From the NCBI GenBank assembly GCA_028280265.1, contig JANQMD010000025.1, positions 1 to 64,000 of the forward strand: DNA of 64,000 nt. Direction: 5' to 3'. Source of the stretch: Flavobacteriaceae bacterium (GTDB lineage: Bacteria; Bacteroidota; Bacteroidia; Flavobacteriales; Flavobacteriaceae). Below, piece by piece: positions 24,478-33,249 of this stretch. The position numbers were made by a program, and so were the translations under genes. The notes under the pieces were generated by a model that made no database searches, had not been told where the DNA came from, and was given only the letters and a program-made list of their open reading frames with translations. Numbering within the stretch: position 1 is the stretch's first letter; each line of letters opens with the position of its first letter.

Positions 24478-24568
24478 TGATAGAATTATTTTATCCCAAG
24501 GTACGTATTTTCGGTCAGAAAGGTTACTTTTGGTATGCTTCTTGAAAAACAGTCTTAAACGAAAAAAA

Positions 24569-25936
24569 ATGAAAAAACTTCTTGTTTTATTTCTATTTAT
24601 TGGAACATTAGCTCAAGCACAATATTCAGTCAAAGGAACTTTATCTCCATCTCAGGATTTTTTGTGGATTTTACTTTATAAAGTGGAAGGAGCTAGGCAG
24701 ATTTTTGTAAAAAACACCCAGATAAAAAAAGAAACACAGCAAAAAGATGGCAAAGAGGTTACTGTAGGAACTTTTGAATTTGAGTTACCTGCCGATGCTA
24801 AAGTAGGTTCTTACAGAGTTACTTATGACTTACAAAGAAATGGTTTCATTGATTTTTTATTTAACAAAGAAAATGTTTCGTTTACTTTCGACCCATCCGA
24901 TCCTGAAGCTGGAGCGAGTTTTACTACTTCATCAGAAAACAAATTGTACAATGAGTTTCTAAGCGCTATTTCTGTCGCTCAGTACAAGGTTGATTCCGTG
25001 CAAGTTGCTTATCTAAAAAATCCTACTAAAAAATTAGAAGATGGATACAAGCAAGCAGTGACAGACATTCGCAGTATTCAAAAAAGATATGCTTTAAAGT
25101 CGGAAGGAAAATTAGCTCATGATTTCATCAACGCAACTGACCGTTACAATTCACCAACTGTTGCTAAGACTTCAAAAGAATATATGACAGGTGTTGTCAC
25201 TCATTTTTTTGACAAAATTGATTTCTCAAATCAGTCTCTCTTTAACTCCTCATTTTTAATCGATAGAGTAACAGATTACGTGTTTTACATGAACTATTCT
25301 GAGGATGTAAATAAAAGAGAAGAAGGCTATATGAAAGCTGTAGACATTGCAATTGATAAGGTAAACGATGTAAAATTTAAAGGAGATGTGATTCAGTTTT
25401 TGATTTCTCAATTTTCTGCTATGAAAAGCAGTACTCTGGTGGATTATTTGTTTGCAAATCATTTTGATAAGCTTCCTGTTGAACTTCAAAATGCTGAGTT
25501 TAAAAAGAGAATAGAGGCTGAGATGGCAGTTTCCATCGGAAAGACTGCACCTGACTTTGACTGGGATGAAAATGGAAATAAAATGTCGCTCTCTACTCTC
25601 GATGATGGAGAGAATTATCTCTTGATTTTTTACAGTACTGGTTGTTCTCATTGCCTGAGAGAAGTTCCTAAAATTTTTGAGTTTTTAAAAGATAAAAAGA
25701 AAACCAAGGTTATCGCTTTTGCCATGGAAACATCCGACGATGTGTGGAAAAACTACCAAAAACAATTTACGGGCTGGCACCATGTACTAGGTTTGAATAA
25801 GTGGGAGAATACCACCGCAAGAACTTATCAAATAAGATCTACTCCTACTTATTTTGTGCTAAATAAAGACAAGAAGATTATCGCAAATCCTGATAAATTA
25901 GAGGAATTAAAGGTCATTTTAACAGGGTTGAATTAA
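24569..25936 (+). CDS. Exported thioredoxin-fold protein (TlpA/AhpC-TSA type)
   Basis: A 455-residue protein with signal peptide MKKLLVLFLFIGTLAQAQ, an N-terminal DUF4369-like beta domain (about 20-130), a helical middle, and a C-terminal thioredoxin-like domain with APDFDWDENGNKMSLSTL and the redox motif STGCSHCLREVPK (CSHC). The cis-Pro segment RSTPTYFVLNKDKKI is present. It is likely a periplasmic thiol-disulfide oxidoreductase. ATG 24569 is chosen because it starts the signal peptide. The gene ends 16 nt before the convergent ctaA. Confidence 0.9.
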   Translation: MKKLLVLFLFIGTLAQAQYSVKGTLSPSQDFLWILLYKVEGARQIFVKNTQIKKETQQKDGKEVTVGTFEFELPADAKVGSYRVTYDLQRNGFIDFLFNKENVSFTFDPSDPEAGASFTTSSENKLYNEFLSAISVAQYKVDSVQVAYLKNPTKKLEDGYKQAVTDIRSIQKRYALKSEGKLAHDFINATDRYNSPTVAKTSKEYMTGVVTHFFDKIDFSNQSLFNSSFLIDRVTDYVFYMNYSEDVNKREEGYMKAVDIAIDKVNDVKFKGDVIQFLISQFSAMKSSTLVDYLFANHFDKLPVELQNAEFKKRIEAEMAVSIGKTAPDFDWDENGNKMSLSTLDDGENYLLIFYSTGCSHCLREVPKIFEFLKDKKKTKVIAFAMETSDDVWKNYQKQFTGWHHVLGLNKWENTTARTYQIRSTPTYFVLNKDKKIIANPDKLEELKVILTGLN

Positions 25937-25952
25937 AAGGCAAAAATAGCGC

Positions 25953-26978
25953 CTAATGGATAAGCTTAATTTTCCTGCTTTGCAACCACAAATAGAATTG
26001 GACTCCGAATAGCAAAGCTCCAGATAATAAGTGTATAGCTTGAGTACCTATTGGAAAGTCTGCATAGTACATTAAAATACCCGTAATGGTTTCTAAGAAA
26101 AGTAATAAGAGAATCCAATTGACCAGACGATAACCTAAGTTTTTAACTTGATTCAAGTAAAACATTCCTAGGTTCACTAGAATGATGGCTATGGTGAAAG
26201 ATCGGTGAAAATAAAACTTAAAACTAGGATTCATTAAACTATATTCTTTGTTTTCAAAACCAAATAATTTGACTTGCTCATCAATGAACTGGCGAACCTG
26301 AGTACCTAAAGCAATTTGGACTAATGAAAAAATGACCGAAAGAATCAAAAGCTTGTTAAAAAAAGAGTGATATTGGTACATGGTTTTCTTTTCAGAAATA
26401 ATAAAAAGAAGTTTTAAGATAAGTGCAATAATGACCAAACCGACTACCATATGAATGGTAATTATGGTTGGTTTTAAATTCGTATCGACAACAATTTTTC
26501 CTAATACGGCTTCCACCAGCATGAGGAAAAACGCGACCAGAGCTAGAGGTAATATCCACCTATTTTCTTTCCGATTTAAAAAAGCACCCACAACTAAAAA
26601 CAAGAATACAAATCCAGAGAGAACAGTCGTGAGTCGGTTAATATACTCCGTCCAAGTATGGAACTTATTGAACTTGGCATAGTCGTGCTTGGTATATTTT
26701 TTCCAATTCTTAGGATTGAACTCAGCCAAGGTTTTCACCTCACTTTGAGAGACAAATAGCACCTCATCTTTAATGATGATCATTCCCTTTTTATAAGTCG
26801 TGTTAGATTGCCAAGTAATTTGTTCTTCAGAGGTGGGAGGAATGTAATATCCAAAGCATTTTGGCCAATCAGGACAACCCATTCCAGAGCCGGTCATACG
26901 AACAAAAGAACCTGCTAAAAAGATCAAATAAAGACTTGCTAGTGTTATTTTAACGATCAAAGGAAATCGCATCTTCAT
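25953..26978 (-). CDS. ctaA: Heme A synthase (COX15/CtaA family)
   Basis: A 341-residue inner-membrane enzyme that oxidises heme O to heme A for aa3-type oxidases. Eight hydrophobic helices are seen. Signature segments are RMTGSGMGCPDWPKCFGYY in the first loop, EYINRLTTVLSGF (His/Glu environment), TIHMVVGLVIIA and FHRSFTIAIILVNLG, and the last AIHLLSGALLFG. Length and motifs match the Bacteroidetes form. Own promoter box just upstream; an HMA-domain lipoprotein lies upstream on the same strand behind a terminator. Confidence 0.93.
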   Translation of the reverse strand: MKMRFPLIVKITLASLYLIFLAGSFVRMTGSGMGCPDWPKCFGYYIPPTSEEQITWQSNTTYKKGMIIIKDEVLFVSQSEVKTLAEFNPKNWKKYTKHDYAKFNKFHTWTEYINRLTTVLSGFVFLFLVVGAFLNRKENRWILPLALVAFFLMLVEAVLGKIVVDTNLKPTIITIHMVVGLVIIALILKLLFIISEKKTMYQYHSFFNKLLILSVIFSLVQIALGTQVRQFIDEQVKLFGFENKEYSLMNPSFKFYFHRSFTIAIILVNLGMFYLNQVKNLGYRLVNWILLLLFLETITGILMYYADFPIGTQAIHLLSGALLFGVQFYLWLQSRKIKLIH

Positions 26979-26998
26979 GAGTGCATAATTTGTTTGTG

Positions 26999-27006
26999 CA
27001 AAGATA
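26999..27006 (-). promoter_or_regulatory. Candidate -7 box for ctaA
   Basis: TATCTTTG followed by C on the minus strand, identical to the feoA box, 20 nt upstream of the ctaA ATG. -33 weak. Confidence 0.5.
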
Positions 27007-27022
27007 CTTCAAAAACAAAGAA

Positions 27023-27049
27023 AAAGGCTCCTGAAATTCAGAAGCCTTT
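27023..27049 (-). terminator. Terminator after the HMA-domain gene
   Basis: AAAGGCTCCTGAA / TTCAGAAGCCTTT arms (one mismatch, 1-nt loop), with a trailing T run (ttttt) on the minus strand. It lies between the HMA gene stop (27076) and the ctaA promoter. Confidence 0.7.
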
Positions 27050-27075
27050 AATTCGTATTGAGTATAAATAGTTAC

Positions 27076-27435
27076 TTATTCTTCAGACTGAACCTCACTA
27101 GCTTTGTAAAAATCACCACCTGCAATTCCATCAATAAACGTAATCAATTCCTCAGAAGACACCTTATTTGCATCGTACTGAATAGTTGCTAGACTATCTT
27201 TAAAAACAACTTTTGCAGAAGTAACTCCTTTTTTTCTAGATAACTTAGATTGAATGGTTTTTGCACATCCAATATGACATGTCATGCCAGAAATGTTTAG
27301 ATTCACGGTCTTCATTTTAGCAACAGTAACTTCTTTTGGAGCTTCTTGCTTTTCAACTTTTGCAATCTCTTTTTTACAGGATGAAAAAGCCAAAGAAAAG
27401 GCAATCAACAGGGTGAAAATATAGCGAGTCTTCAT
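27076..27435 (-). CDS. Heavy-metal-associated (HMA) domain lipoprotein
   Basis: A 119-residue lipoprotein. Signal and lipobox are in MKTRYIFTLLIAFSLAFSSC. A short linker (KVEKQEAPKEVTVAKMK) leads to an HMA fold with MTCHIGCAKTIQSKLS, a CxxxC variant of the usual CxxC copper site, and GVTSAKVVFKDSLATIQYD. It may sense or carry copper or another metal at the membrane. ATG 27435 is preferred to the TTG just before. Encoded upstream of ctaA, hinting at copper supply to an oxidase. Confidence 0.85.
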   Translation of the reverse strand: MKTRYIFTLLIAFSLAFSSCKKEIAKVEKQEAPKEVTVAKMKTVNLNISGMTCHIGCAKTIQSKLSRKKGVTSAKVVFKDSLATIQYDANKVSSEELITFIDGIAGGDFYKASEVQSEE

Positions 27436-27464
27436 CAATTACTTTTGATTATGATTTGATTGCG

Positions 27465-27472
27465 CAAATTTA
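27465..27472 (-). promoter_or_regulatory. Candidate -7 box for the HMA-domain gene
   Basis: TAAATTTG followed by C on the minus strand, TAnnTTTGC match 29 nt upstream of the ATG. No clear -33. Confidence 0.45.
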
Positions 27473-27534
27473 TGTAATAAATGATTCAGTTTGAAGTAAA
27501 TGTCAGACTTTTGCATAGACTTTAACATCTGTAA

Positions 27535-28407
27535 ATGGAGAATCAGCAGAGAAAATGGCTTTACCTTACCATTTTAGCTTTCGTTTGGGGTAGCTCTTTT
27601 ATCCTTATGAAAAAGGCACTTATTGGTTTATCTCCTGTTCAGGTAGGTGCTTTACGGATGTTAATAGCTGGATCTTTTTTGTTGCTGATAGGATTTAAAA
27701 GTTTGAAAGAAATTCAAAAAAAGCATTGGAAACATATTGTTACGACAGCTTTACTAGGCACATTTTTTCCTGTTTTTTTGTTTGCTCATGCAGTCCATGG
27801 AATTGATAGTTCTATTGTTTCTATTTTGAATTCTCTAACGCCTTTCAATACGCTTATTTTTGGATTTTTAGTCTTCGGATTTACATTTAAAAAGAAGCAA
27901 TTGTTAGGAATTTTTATAGGCTTAATTGGAACAACAATTCTGATTCTGAAAGGAGCACATTTGAATCCTCACCAAAATTATTGGTATTCATTGCTAATCA
28001 TAGTCGCCTCTGTGGGTTATGCCTTCAATGTAAATATTGTAAAGAAGTATTTAAACGATATCAGCGCATTAAGCATTGTAACGGGGAACTTTCTATTGCT
28101 CATGATCCCTGCCTTTATAGTGCTAGTTTCAACAGATTTTTTCTCAACATATGAGTTAACAGATTCTAATCTTACCTCGTTAGGGTATATTACAATTCTT
28201 GCCATCGTAGGAACTTGCTGGGCAAAAGTTCTATACAATAAAATGGTTCACTTGGCGACACCTGTTTTTGCATCGTCGGTAACATACTTAATTCCCATTA
28301 TTGCAGTGATGTGGGGAGTGTTCGATGGAGAACGACTGCATCTAATTCAGATACTGGCAGGAATTATTGTTCTATTAGGAGTGTATCTTGTAAATAAAAC
28401 AAAATGA
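27535..28407 (+). CDS. EamA/DMT-family transporter
   Basis: A 290-residue ten-helix inner-membrane permease of the drug/metabolite transporter superfamily. The first helix is WLYLTILAFVWGSSFILMKK (EamA hallmark WGSSF). A second EamA repeat begins near residue 150 (YWYSLLIIVASVGYAFNVN). The late segment SSVTYLIPIIAVMWGVFDGE is characteristic. It differs clearly from the EamA protein at 8.7 kb (fewer shared motifs). Substrate unknown. Convergent with a small lipoprotein gene. Confidence 0.88.
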   Translation: MENQQRKWLYLTILAFVWGSSFILMKKALIGLSPVQVGALRMLIAGSFLLLIGFKSLKEIQKKHWKHIVTTALLGTFFPVFLFAHAVHGIDSSIVSILNSLTPFNTLIFGFLVFGFTFKKKQLLGIFIGLIGTTILILKGAHLNPHQNYWYSLLIIVASVGYAFNVNIVKKYLNDISALSIVTGNFLLLMIPAFIVLVSTDFFSTYELTDSNLTSLGYITILAIVGTCWAKVLYNKMVHLATPVFASSVTYLIPIIAVMWGVFDGERLHLIQILAGIIVLLGVYLVNKTK

Positions 28408-28435
28408 AAAACTGCTCACTAATGTGAACAGTTTT
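28407..28435 (+). terminator. Terminator between convergent genes
   Basis: AAAACTGCTCAC / GTGAACAGTTTT arms with one mismatch and a 5-nt loop, just after the stop of the EamA gene and reaching into the stop of the convergent lipoprotein gene. Confidence 0.6.
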
Positions 28436-28649
28436 AAACTCTTACTCGGACAAAACCTCTAGAAGTTCTTCTGTAGTATTTGCCTCCCCAAGTGTAGTAT
28501 CTTCTTTTTTTGATAACTACTACTCTGTGATTTCTGGGAGCTTTTTTTACGATAACAACATTGTCAGCTCTGTTTCTTTCAACAACTCTTACTGCACAAG
28601 ATTGAAGTCCAAAAGCAATAAGAAATACAATAAGGAGTAATTTTTTCAT
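28434..28649 (-). CDS. Small basic lipoprotein
   Basis: A 71-residue protein with a lipoprotein signal peptide (MKKLLLIVFLIAFGLQSC) and a very basic, Arg/Tyr-rich mature part (KKRRYYTWGGKYYRRTSRGF). Such small basic lipoproteins recur in Flavobacteriaceae without assigned function; the cationic surface could bind LPS, peptidoglycan or nucleic acid. Starts 1 nt from a 15-bp inverted repeat (28651-28694). Confidence 0.75.
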   Translation of the reverse strand: MKKLLLIVFLIAFGLQSCAVRVVERNRADNVVIVKKAPRNHRVVVIKKRRYYTWGGKYYRRTSRGFVRVRV

Positions 28650-28650
28650 C

Positions 28651-28694
28651 TTTCCTGTTTTTAATATATCAATAAGACCATTAAAAACAGGAAA
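28651..28694 (-). terminator. Perfect 15-bp inverted repeat, probable terminator / leader hairpin
   Basis: TTTCCTGTTTTTAAT (28651-28665) and ATTAAAAACAGGAAA (28680-28694) form a perfect stem with a 14-nt loop. It lies between the M16 gene (28705, minus) and the small lipoprotein gene (start 28649, minus), so it can end the M16 transcript and also covers the leader of the lipoprotein mRNA. Confidence 0.55.
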
Positions 28695-28704
28695 GGTTTA
28701 TTTG

Positions 28705-30756
28705 TTATTCAAAATCTTTATCAGTTACACCGTCATTTATTTTTACTTCTTTCGCAACAAAGTTGAGTGTGAATTGTCCCATGTTCTGGTCCAATTTATG
28801 AGGAACTAAAACCCCATTTACCAACTTATAATCTGAGAAATCTGTAGGTATTTTCAACTCACCTTGAGGACCTTTAGTTGTTCTAACTGATTTGGTTTTC
28901 AAACCAGTTTTCATATCGTAATAGATCTCAGTATTCTCGCCTACTTTTATGATATACATCTTGTTTCCATTAATGGATTCGATACGATCTAACTTCCCAG
29001 TTCTGTAGGCCATATCCTCAAAAGGAAGCATTTTTGCTTTTGCAAATTCTAAGGGTTCTCCTGTCAATTCAGATTTTTGACCTCTGTTGATAGCATATCC
29101 TTTTTCTCCATCAAACACTTGCTTTTGGAATACTTGCCCACCGAAAGTAATTGTATTAGATTCTTTATTTGGAGCTGCAACCTTTCTGGTAAGTTCTAAT
29201 TTATTTCCTTGAATGGAAGCATTGTAAACCATCACCATGGTTTTTACTTCAGCAACTTTGTCTGCTCCTCCAATTGCCTTGATGTAATTGTCAATCACCT
29301 TTGAAGCCGTCATGCCAGCTGGAATAGGAATGCTTAATTCAGGCTTTTCGGTAGGATTTCCATATTTGTCAAAATACTTGATGTTGTAGTTAGGATTCTT
29401 TTCAAGATTCTTCAATACATCGATCGCTTTTCCAGTAACAACAATTCTGGCTTTATCGGCATTGAAATATTTAATTGCTGCATTCTGAACTTCATCTATG
29501 GTCACAGAATTGATTCTTTCAAGATAAGTCTCATAAAAATCATCAGGAAGGTTATAAATCTCTTTATTCAATGCAAAACGAGCAATAGTCGCAGGTCTTT
29601 GAGAGTTGATAACAAAGCTACCTACATATTCTGCCTTAGCATTCTTCAATTCTTCCTGAGTCACTTTTTTGTAACGAACCTTGTTGATTTCTTTCATCAT
29701 TTCAACAACCGAACTATCCGTTACCATGTTACGTACACTAGCCGTAGCTCTAAAAGTAGCAGCTCTTCTGCTTTGTCTCAATCTAGAGTAAGATCCATAG
29801 GTGTATCCCTTATCCTCTCTCAGATTCATGTATAACCTTGCAGTGCTACCGCCACCTAATATTTTATTGGCTAAAAGAGCCGCAAAATAATCCTGATCCC
29901 CCAATTTCAAATCAATATTGTTAATGATCGAAATTTCTGATTGTACAGCATTGGGCATGTCTATAAAATCAATCTCAGTAGTTTCTACATTTTGAGGCTT
30001 CGGATTGTTTGATGTTGGAATCGTTCCAGCGTTCCAATCTCCAAATAACTTTTTTACTAGCTTTTTCATTTTCTTGGGATTGATATCTCCTTGAATGATT
30101 AAAAAAGCATTGTTAGGTCTGTAAAAAGCTTGGAAGTTTTGTTTTACATCTTCCAGTGTAATATTGCCAACACTTTCCTTTGAAGTATACTCTCCAAAAG
30201 GGTGGTCTTTTCCATAAGTTAATAGGTCTTCTACTCTTCTGGCTGCGGCAGTCACACTCTTTTCTCCTGATTTGATATTGTCTAGAGTCACCTCAACTTC
30301 CTTGTCAAACTCCTCTTTGGTAAACTGAGAATTTTTAACTCCGTCAGCCATTAAACCTAAAATCTCAGGGAAATATCTTTTTAAAGAAGAAGCAAAAGCA
30401 GATGTACTTCCAAAGCTAATACTGGCTCCTAAGAAATCTACTCGCTCATTAAAATCATCTTTGGAAATACTTGGAGTTCCACGTCCTAACAAGCTTCCCA
30501 TAATACCAGAAACACCCGATTTGTCTCCCTCTACAGTTGGTTCGTTGTCTATGGTTAATGTTGCAGAGGCTCTTGGTAATTTATGATTTTCAACCATGAT
30601 TACCCTCAGTCCATTTTTCAGTGTGAATTTCTCTGCCTTTCCTAGTTTTACCTGTGGAGCAGGACCTGGTGTTGGTTGTTTTGTTCTGTCTACTTGCGCA
30701 TTCAATGCAAAAGACATGACAAAGATTGCTACGAATGATAAAATTTTTGTTTTCAT
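28705..30756 (-). CDS. M16-family protein without the catalytic HxxEH, exported
   Basis: A 683-residue exported protein (signal peptide MKTKILSFVAIFVMSFALNAQ) with two M16 peptidase-like domains (about 30-260 and 260-450) and a C-terminal beta-rich domain (about 470-683). Where active M16B enzymes have HxxEH, this one reads KSGVSGIMGSLLGRGT, so it is catalytically dead. The substrate-binding R/Y pair region is intact (YTYGSYSRLRQSRRAATF). It is the partner of the active subunit encoded just upstream, as in heterodimeric M16B proteases. The C-terminal domain resembles outer-membrane lipoprotein-type folds. Confidence 0.9.
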   Translation of the reverse strand: MKTKILSFVAIFVMSFALNAQVDRTKQPTPGPAPQVKLGKAEKFTLKNGLRVIMVENHKLPRASATLTIDNEPTVEGDKSGVSGIMGSLLGRGTPSISKDDFNERVDFLGASISFGSTSAFASSLKRYFPEILGLMADGVKNSQFTKEEFDKEVEVTLDNIKSGEKSVTAAARRVEDLLTYGKDHPFGEYTSKESVGNITLEDVKQNFQAFYRPNNAFLIIQGDINPKKMKKLVKKLFGDWNAGTIPTSNNPKPQNVETTEIDFIDMPNAVQSEISIINNIDLKLGDQDYFAALLANKILGGGSTARLYMNLREDKGYTYGSYSRLRQSRRAATFRATASVRNMVTDSSVVEMMKEINKVRYKKVTQEELKNAKAEYVGSFVINSQRPATIARFALNKEIYNLPDDFYETYLERINSVTIDEVQNAAIKYFNADKARIVVTGKAIDVLKNLEKNPNYNIKYFDKYGNPTEKPELSIPIPAGMTASKVIDNYIKAIGGADKVAEVKTMVMVYNASIQGNKLELTRKVAAPNKESNTITFGGQVFQKQVFDGEKGYAINRGQKSELTGEPLEFAKAKMLPFEDMAYRTGKLDRIESINGNKMYIIKVGENTEIYYDMKTGLKTKSVRTTKGPQGELKIPTDFSDYKLVNGVLVPHKLDQNMGQFTLNFVAKEVKINDGVTDKDFE

Positions 30757-30778
30757 ATTAAGTTTGATGTCTTTTGAT

Positions 30779-32089
30779 TTATTTTTTTGGTAAGTATTCC
30801 AAGATTAATCGTTGGTTAGGTTGCAAGTATTTTTTAGCAACTTCTCTAATTTCTTCTCTGGTGATAGATCTGTAGATGTCTATTTCAGTATTGATCAAAT
30901 TTGTATTTCCATACAAAACATGATAGGTAGCAAGAGAACTTGCAATACCTTCTACACTAGAATTAGAGTTCACAAAATTATTTTCAAACTGATTCTGAAG
31001 TTTTTGATAATCCTTCTCAGAAATCAAATCTGTTTGAAGTTTTACCACCTCATCATCAATTTCCTTGATTAAAGTGTCTAGTGGTGTTTTTCCTTGAGGC
31101 AATCCAAAGAGAATATACAATCCATAGTCTTCTTGACTAAAATTGATAGCTCCAGTTTGTAAAGCCATCTTTTTCTGATCAACCAGTTTTTTGTACAAAA
31201 CAGAACTTCTTCCAGTACTTAAATAAGAAGAAATCATATCCAAAACTCTAGCATCTCTTGTTTTCATAGACGGAGTTCTGTAGGCAGCCATGATCGCGGG
31301 AATCTGAATGTTTGGATCATAAGCTTTTGCCTTGATGGTCTCGGTAATAGGGTCTTCTTTGGGGAAATTTCTTACAATGTCTTTTCCTCTTGGGATCGGG
31401 CCAAAATAATCTTCGATCATTTTCTTTACTTCCTTTTTGTTGATATCTCCAGCTACGACCAAAGTTCCATTGTTTGGAACATAATATTTTTTGTTGAAAG
31501 CCAAGAAATCATCCAAAGTTGCAGCATCTAAATGCTCCATTTTTCCAATGGTAGTTCCTTTGTAAGGATGTTTTTTGAACATGTTTAATTTCACAAACTC
31601 TAAAAAACGACCATAAGGCTGATTGTCTACTCGTAATCTTTTTTCCTCTTTTACCACTTCGTTTTGAGTATCCACTCCTTTTTGTTCTATTACCGGATGA
31701 AGCAATCTCTCAGATTCGAGCCACAAACCGGTGGCAACTTGATTGGAAGGGAATACTTCGTAATAATAAGTTCGATCGTCATCCGTGGTAGCATTTCCAC
31801 TCCCACCGGCAGAAGAGACAATTTTGTCCCACTGACCTCTTTTGATATTCTTTGTTCCTTCAAATAACAAATGCTCAAAGAAGTGAGCCATTCCAGTTCT
31901 GTCAGGTTGTTCATCTTTTGCCCCTACATGATAAAATGTAGAGATGATTACTACTGGTGCAGAAGTGTCTTGATGCAAGATAACATGCATTCCGTTGTCT
32001 AAATCATACTCTTCGAAATCTACTTTTTGCGCTGTAGAAGAGAATGCTAATAAAAACACTGAAGCCAGTGTAAAAATTCTTCTTTTCAT
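30779..32089 (-). CDS. M16-family zinc metalloprotease, active subunit
   Basis: A 436-residue exported zinc protease. ATG 32089 begins the signal peptide (MKRRIFTLASVFLLAFSSTAQ). The inverted zinc motif is HFFEH in MAHFFEHLLFEGT, followed about 75 residues later by the third ligand Glu in NEVVKEEKRLRVDNQ. One M16 and one M16_C domain cover the protein. It precedes the inactive M16 gene by 22 nt; together they should form a periplasmic heterodimer that degrades peptides. Specific substrates are not known. Confidence 0.93.
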   Translation of the reverse strand: MKRRIFTLASVFLLAFSSTAQKVDFEEYDLDNGMHVILHQDTSAPVVIISTFYHVGAKDEQPDRTGMAHFFEHLLFEGTKNIKRGQWDKIVSSAGGSGNATTDDDRTYYYEVFPSNQVATGLWLESERLLHPVIEQKGVDTQNEVVKEEKRLRVDNQPYGRFLEFVKLNMFKKHPYKGTTIGKMEHLDAATLDDFLAFNKKYYVPNNGTLVVAGDINKKEVKKMIEDYFGPIPRGKDIVRNFPKEDPITETIKAKAYDPNIQIPAIMAAYRTPSMKTRDARVLDMISSYLSTGRSSVLYKKLVDQKKMALQTGAINFSQEDYGLYILFGLPQGKTPLDTLIKEIDDEVVKLQTDLISEKDYQKLQNQFENNFVNSNSSVEGIASSLATYHVLYGNTNLINTEIDIYRSITREEIREVAKKYLQPNQRLILEYLPKK

Positions 32090-32266
32090 TAAGTGTGTTT
32101 TAATTGATAAAAATTCATTAGTTCGACGCTCTCTTTGTGTCATTTGTTACACAAAAAAAGACAGAGGTGTAAACTACTTCTCAAAAATAAGAAGTATTCG
32201 ACATAAGTTTCAAACAAACAAGCGTTTTATTTGAATTCTAATGTTCTGTAATTTTGTAGGATAACA

Positions 32267-32296
32267 TTGTTCTTTTTTAAAAAAAGAGTATATTTG
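32267..32296 (+). promoter_or_regulatory. Promoter for rplU-rpmA
   Basis: TTG at 32267-32269, a 19-nt spacer and TATATTTG followed by C at 32289-32296, a textbook Bacteroidetes promoter. The leader to the ATG at 32347 is about 45 nt. Confidence 0.65.
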
Positions 32297-32346
32297 CACC
32301 CGCTTTAAAAGCAAGTTTAAGTAAAAAGCTAATATAAACATAGACT

Positions 32347-32907
32347 ATGTACGCAATTGTAGAGATAGCAGGGCAGCAGTTTAAAGTAGCAAAAGACCAA
32401 AAAGTTTACGTTCACCGTTTACAAGAAAAAGAAGGTTCTAAAGTAACTTTCGATAAAGTAATGCTTGTAGAAGATGGAGGAAATGTAACAGTTGGCGCCC
32501 CAGCTATAGAAGGAGCCGCAGTAACGGCTAAGATCCTAGGTCACTTAAAAGGTGATAAAGTAATCGTTTTCAAAAAGAAAAGAAGAAAAGGTTACAAAAA
32601 GAAAAATGGACACAGACAGTATTTAAGCGAAATTCAAATTGAATCTATCGCTGCTTCTGGTGCCAAGAAAGCAACAGCTAAAAAAGCCGCTCCTAAAAAG
32701 GAAGCAAAGGCAGAAGCTCCAAAAGAGGTAGCACCTAAGAAAGCTGCCAAAGTAGAGGAAGCTCCAAAAGCTGAGGTAAAAGAAACAGCATCTAACGATT
32801 TAAGTTCTATGACTGTTGCTGAGTTAAAAGCTTTGGCTAAAGAGAAAGGTATCAAAGGATATACTTCTTTAAAGAAAGCTGAATTAATCGAAGCATTAAG
32901 CAAATAA
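32347..32907 (+). CDS. rplU: 50S ribosomal protein L21 with C-terminal extension
   Basis: A 186-residue protein. Residues 1-102 are canonical L21 (MYAIVEIAGQQFKVAKDQKV ... KGHRQYLSEIQI-type end). After this comes an Ala/Lys/Glu-rich linker (about 105-148) and a C-terminal helix-extended-loop-helix (SAP/Rho_N-like) unit, SSMTVAELKALAKEKGIKGY followed by LKKAELIEAL. Bacteroidetes L21 proteins are often extended in this way, while E. coli L21 ends at 103 residues. The tail could bind RNA or another ribosome-associated partner (inference). First gene of the rplU-rpmA operon. Confidence 0.95.
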   Translation: MYAIVEIAGQQFKVAKDQKVYVHRLQEKEGSKVTFDKVMLVEDGGNVTVGAPAIEGAAVTAKILGHLKGDKVIVFKKKRRKGYKKKNGHRQYLSEIQIESIAASGAKKATAKKAAPKKEAKAEAPKEVAPKKAAKVEEAPKAEVKETASNDLSSMTVAELKALAKEKGIKGYTSLKKAELIEALSK

Positions 32908-32934
32908 GAATTTCAATTTTAAAACCATAAGATC

Positions 32935-33195
32935 ATGGCACATAAAAAAGGAGTTGGTAGTTCGAAGAACGGTAGAGAATCAGAATCGAAACGACTAGGA
33001 GTTAAAATTTTTGGAGGACAAGCTGCAATCGCAGGAAACATTATTGTTCGTCAAAGAGGAACGCAACACTATCCAGGTGACAACGTATACATGGGGAAAG
33101 ATCATACTTTACATGCAAAAGTTGATGGAGTTGTTGAGTTCAGAAAGAAAAAAGACAACAGATCTTATGTTTCTATAGTTCCTTTTGAGGCTTAA
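32935..33195 (+). CDS. rpmA: 50S ribosomal protein L27
   Basis: An 86-residue L27, a ribosomal protein near the peptidyl-transferase centre. It starts directly with [20 protein letters not shown], with no Firmicutes-type cleavable N-terminal extension, and contains [20 protein letters not shown]. It follows rplU by 27 nt and is closed by a strong terminator. Confidence 0.97.
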   Translation: MAHKKGVGSSKNGRESESKRLGVKIFGGQAAIAGNIIVRQRGTQHYPGDNVYMGKDHTLHAKVDGVVEFRKKKDNRSYVSIVPFEA

Positions 33196-33215
33196 GAAAT
33201 TTAAGAATGATATAG

Positions 33216-33248
33216 AAAACGCTCAAACATTGTTTGAGCGTTTTTTTT
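33216..33248 (+). terminator. Terminator of rplU-rpmA
   Basis: AAAACGCTCAAACA (33216-33229) and TGTTTGAGCGTTTT (33231-33244) followed by further Ts. Perfect stem and T8 tract, 20 nt after the rpmA stop. Confidence 0.9.
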
Positions 33249-33249
33249 A

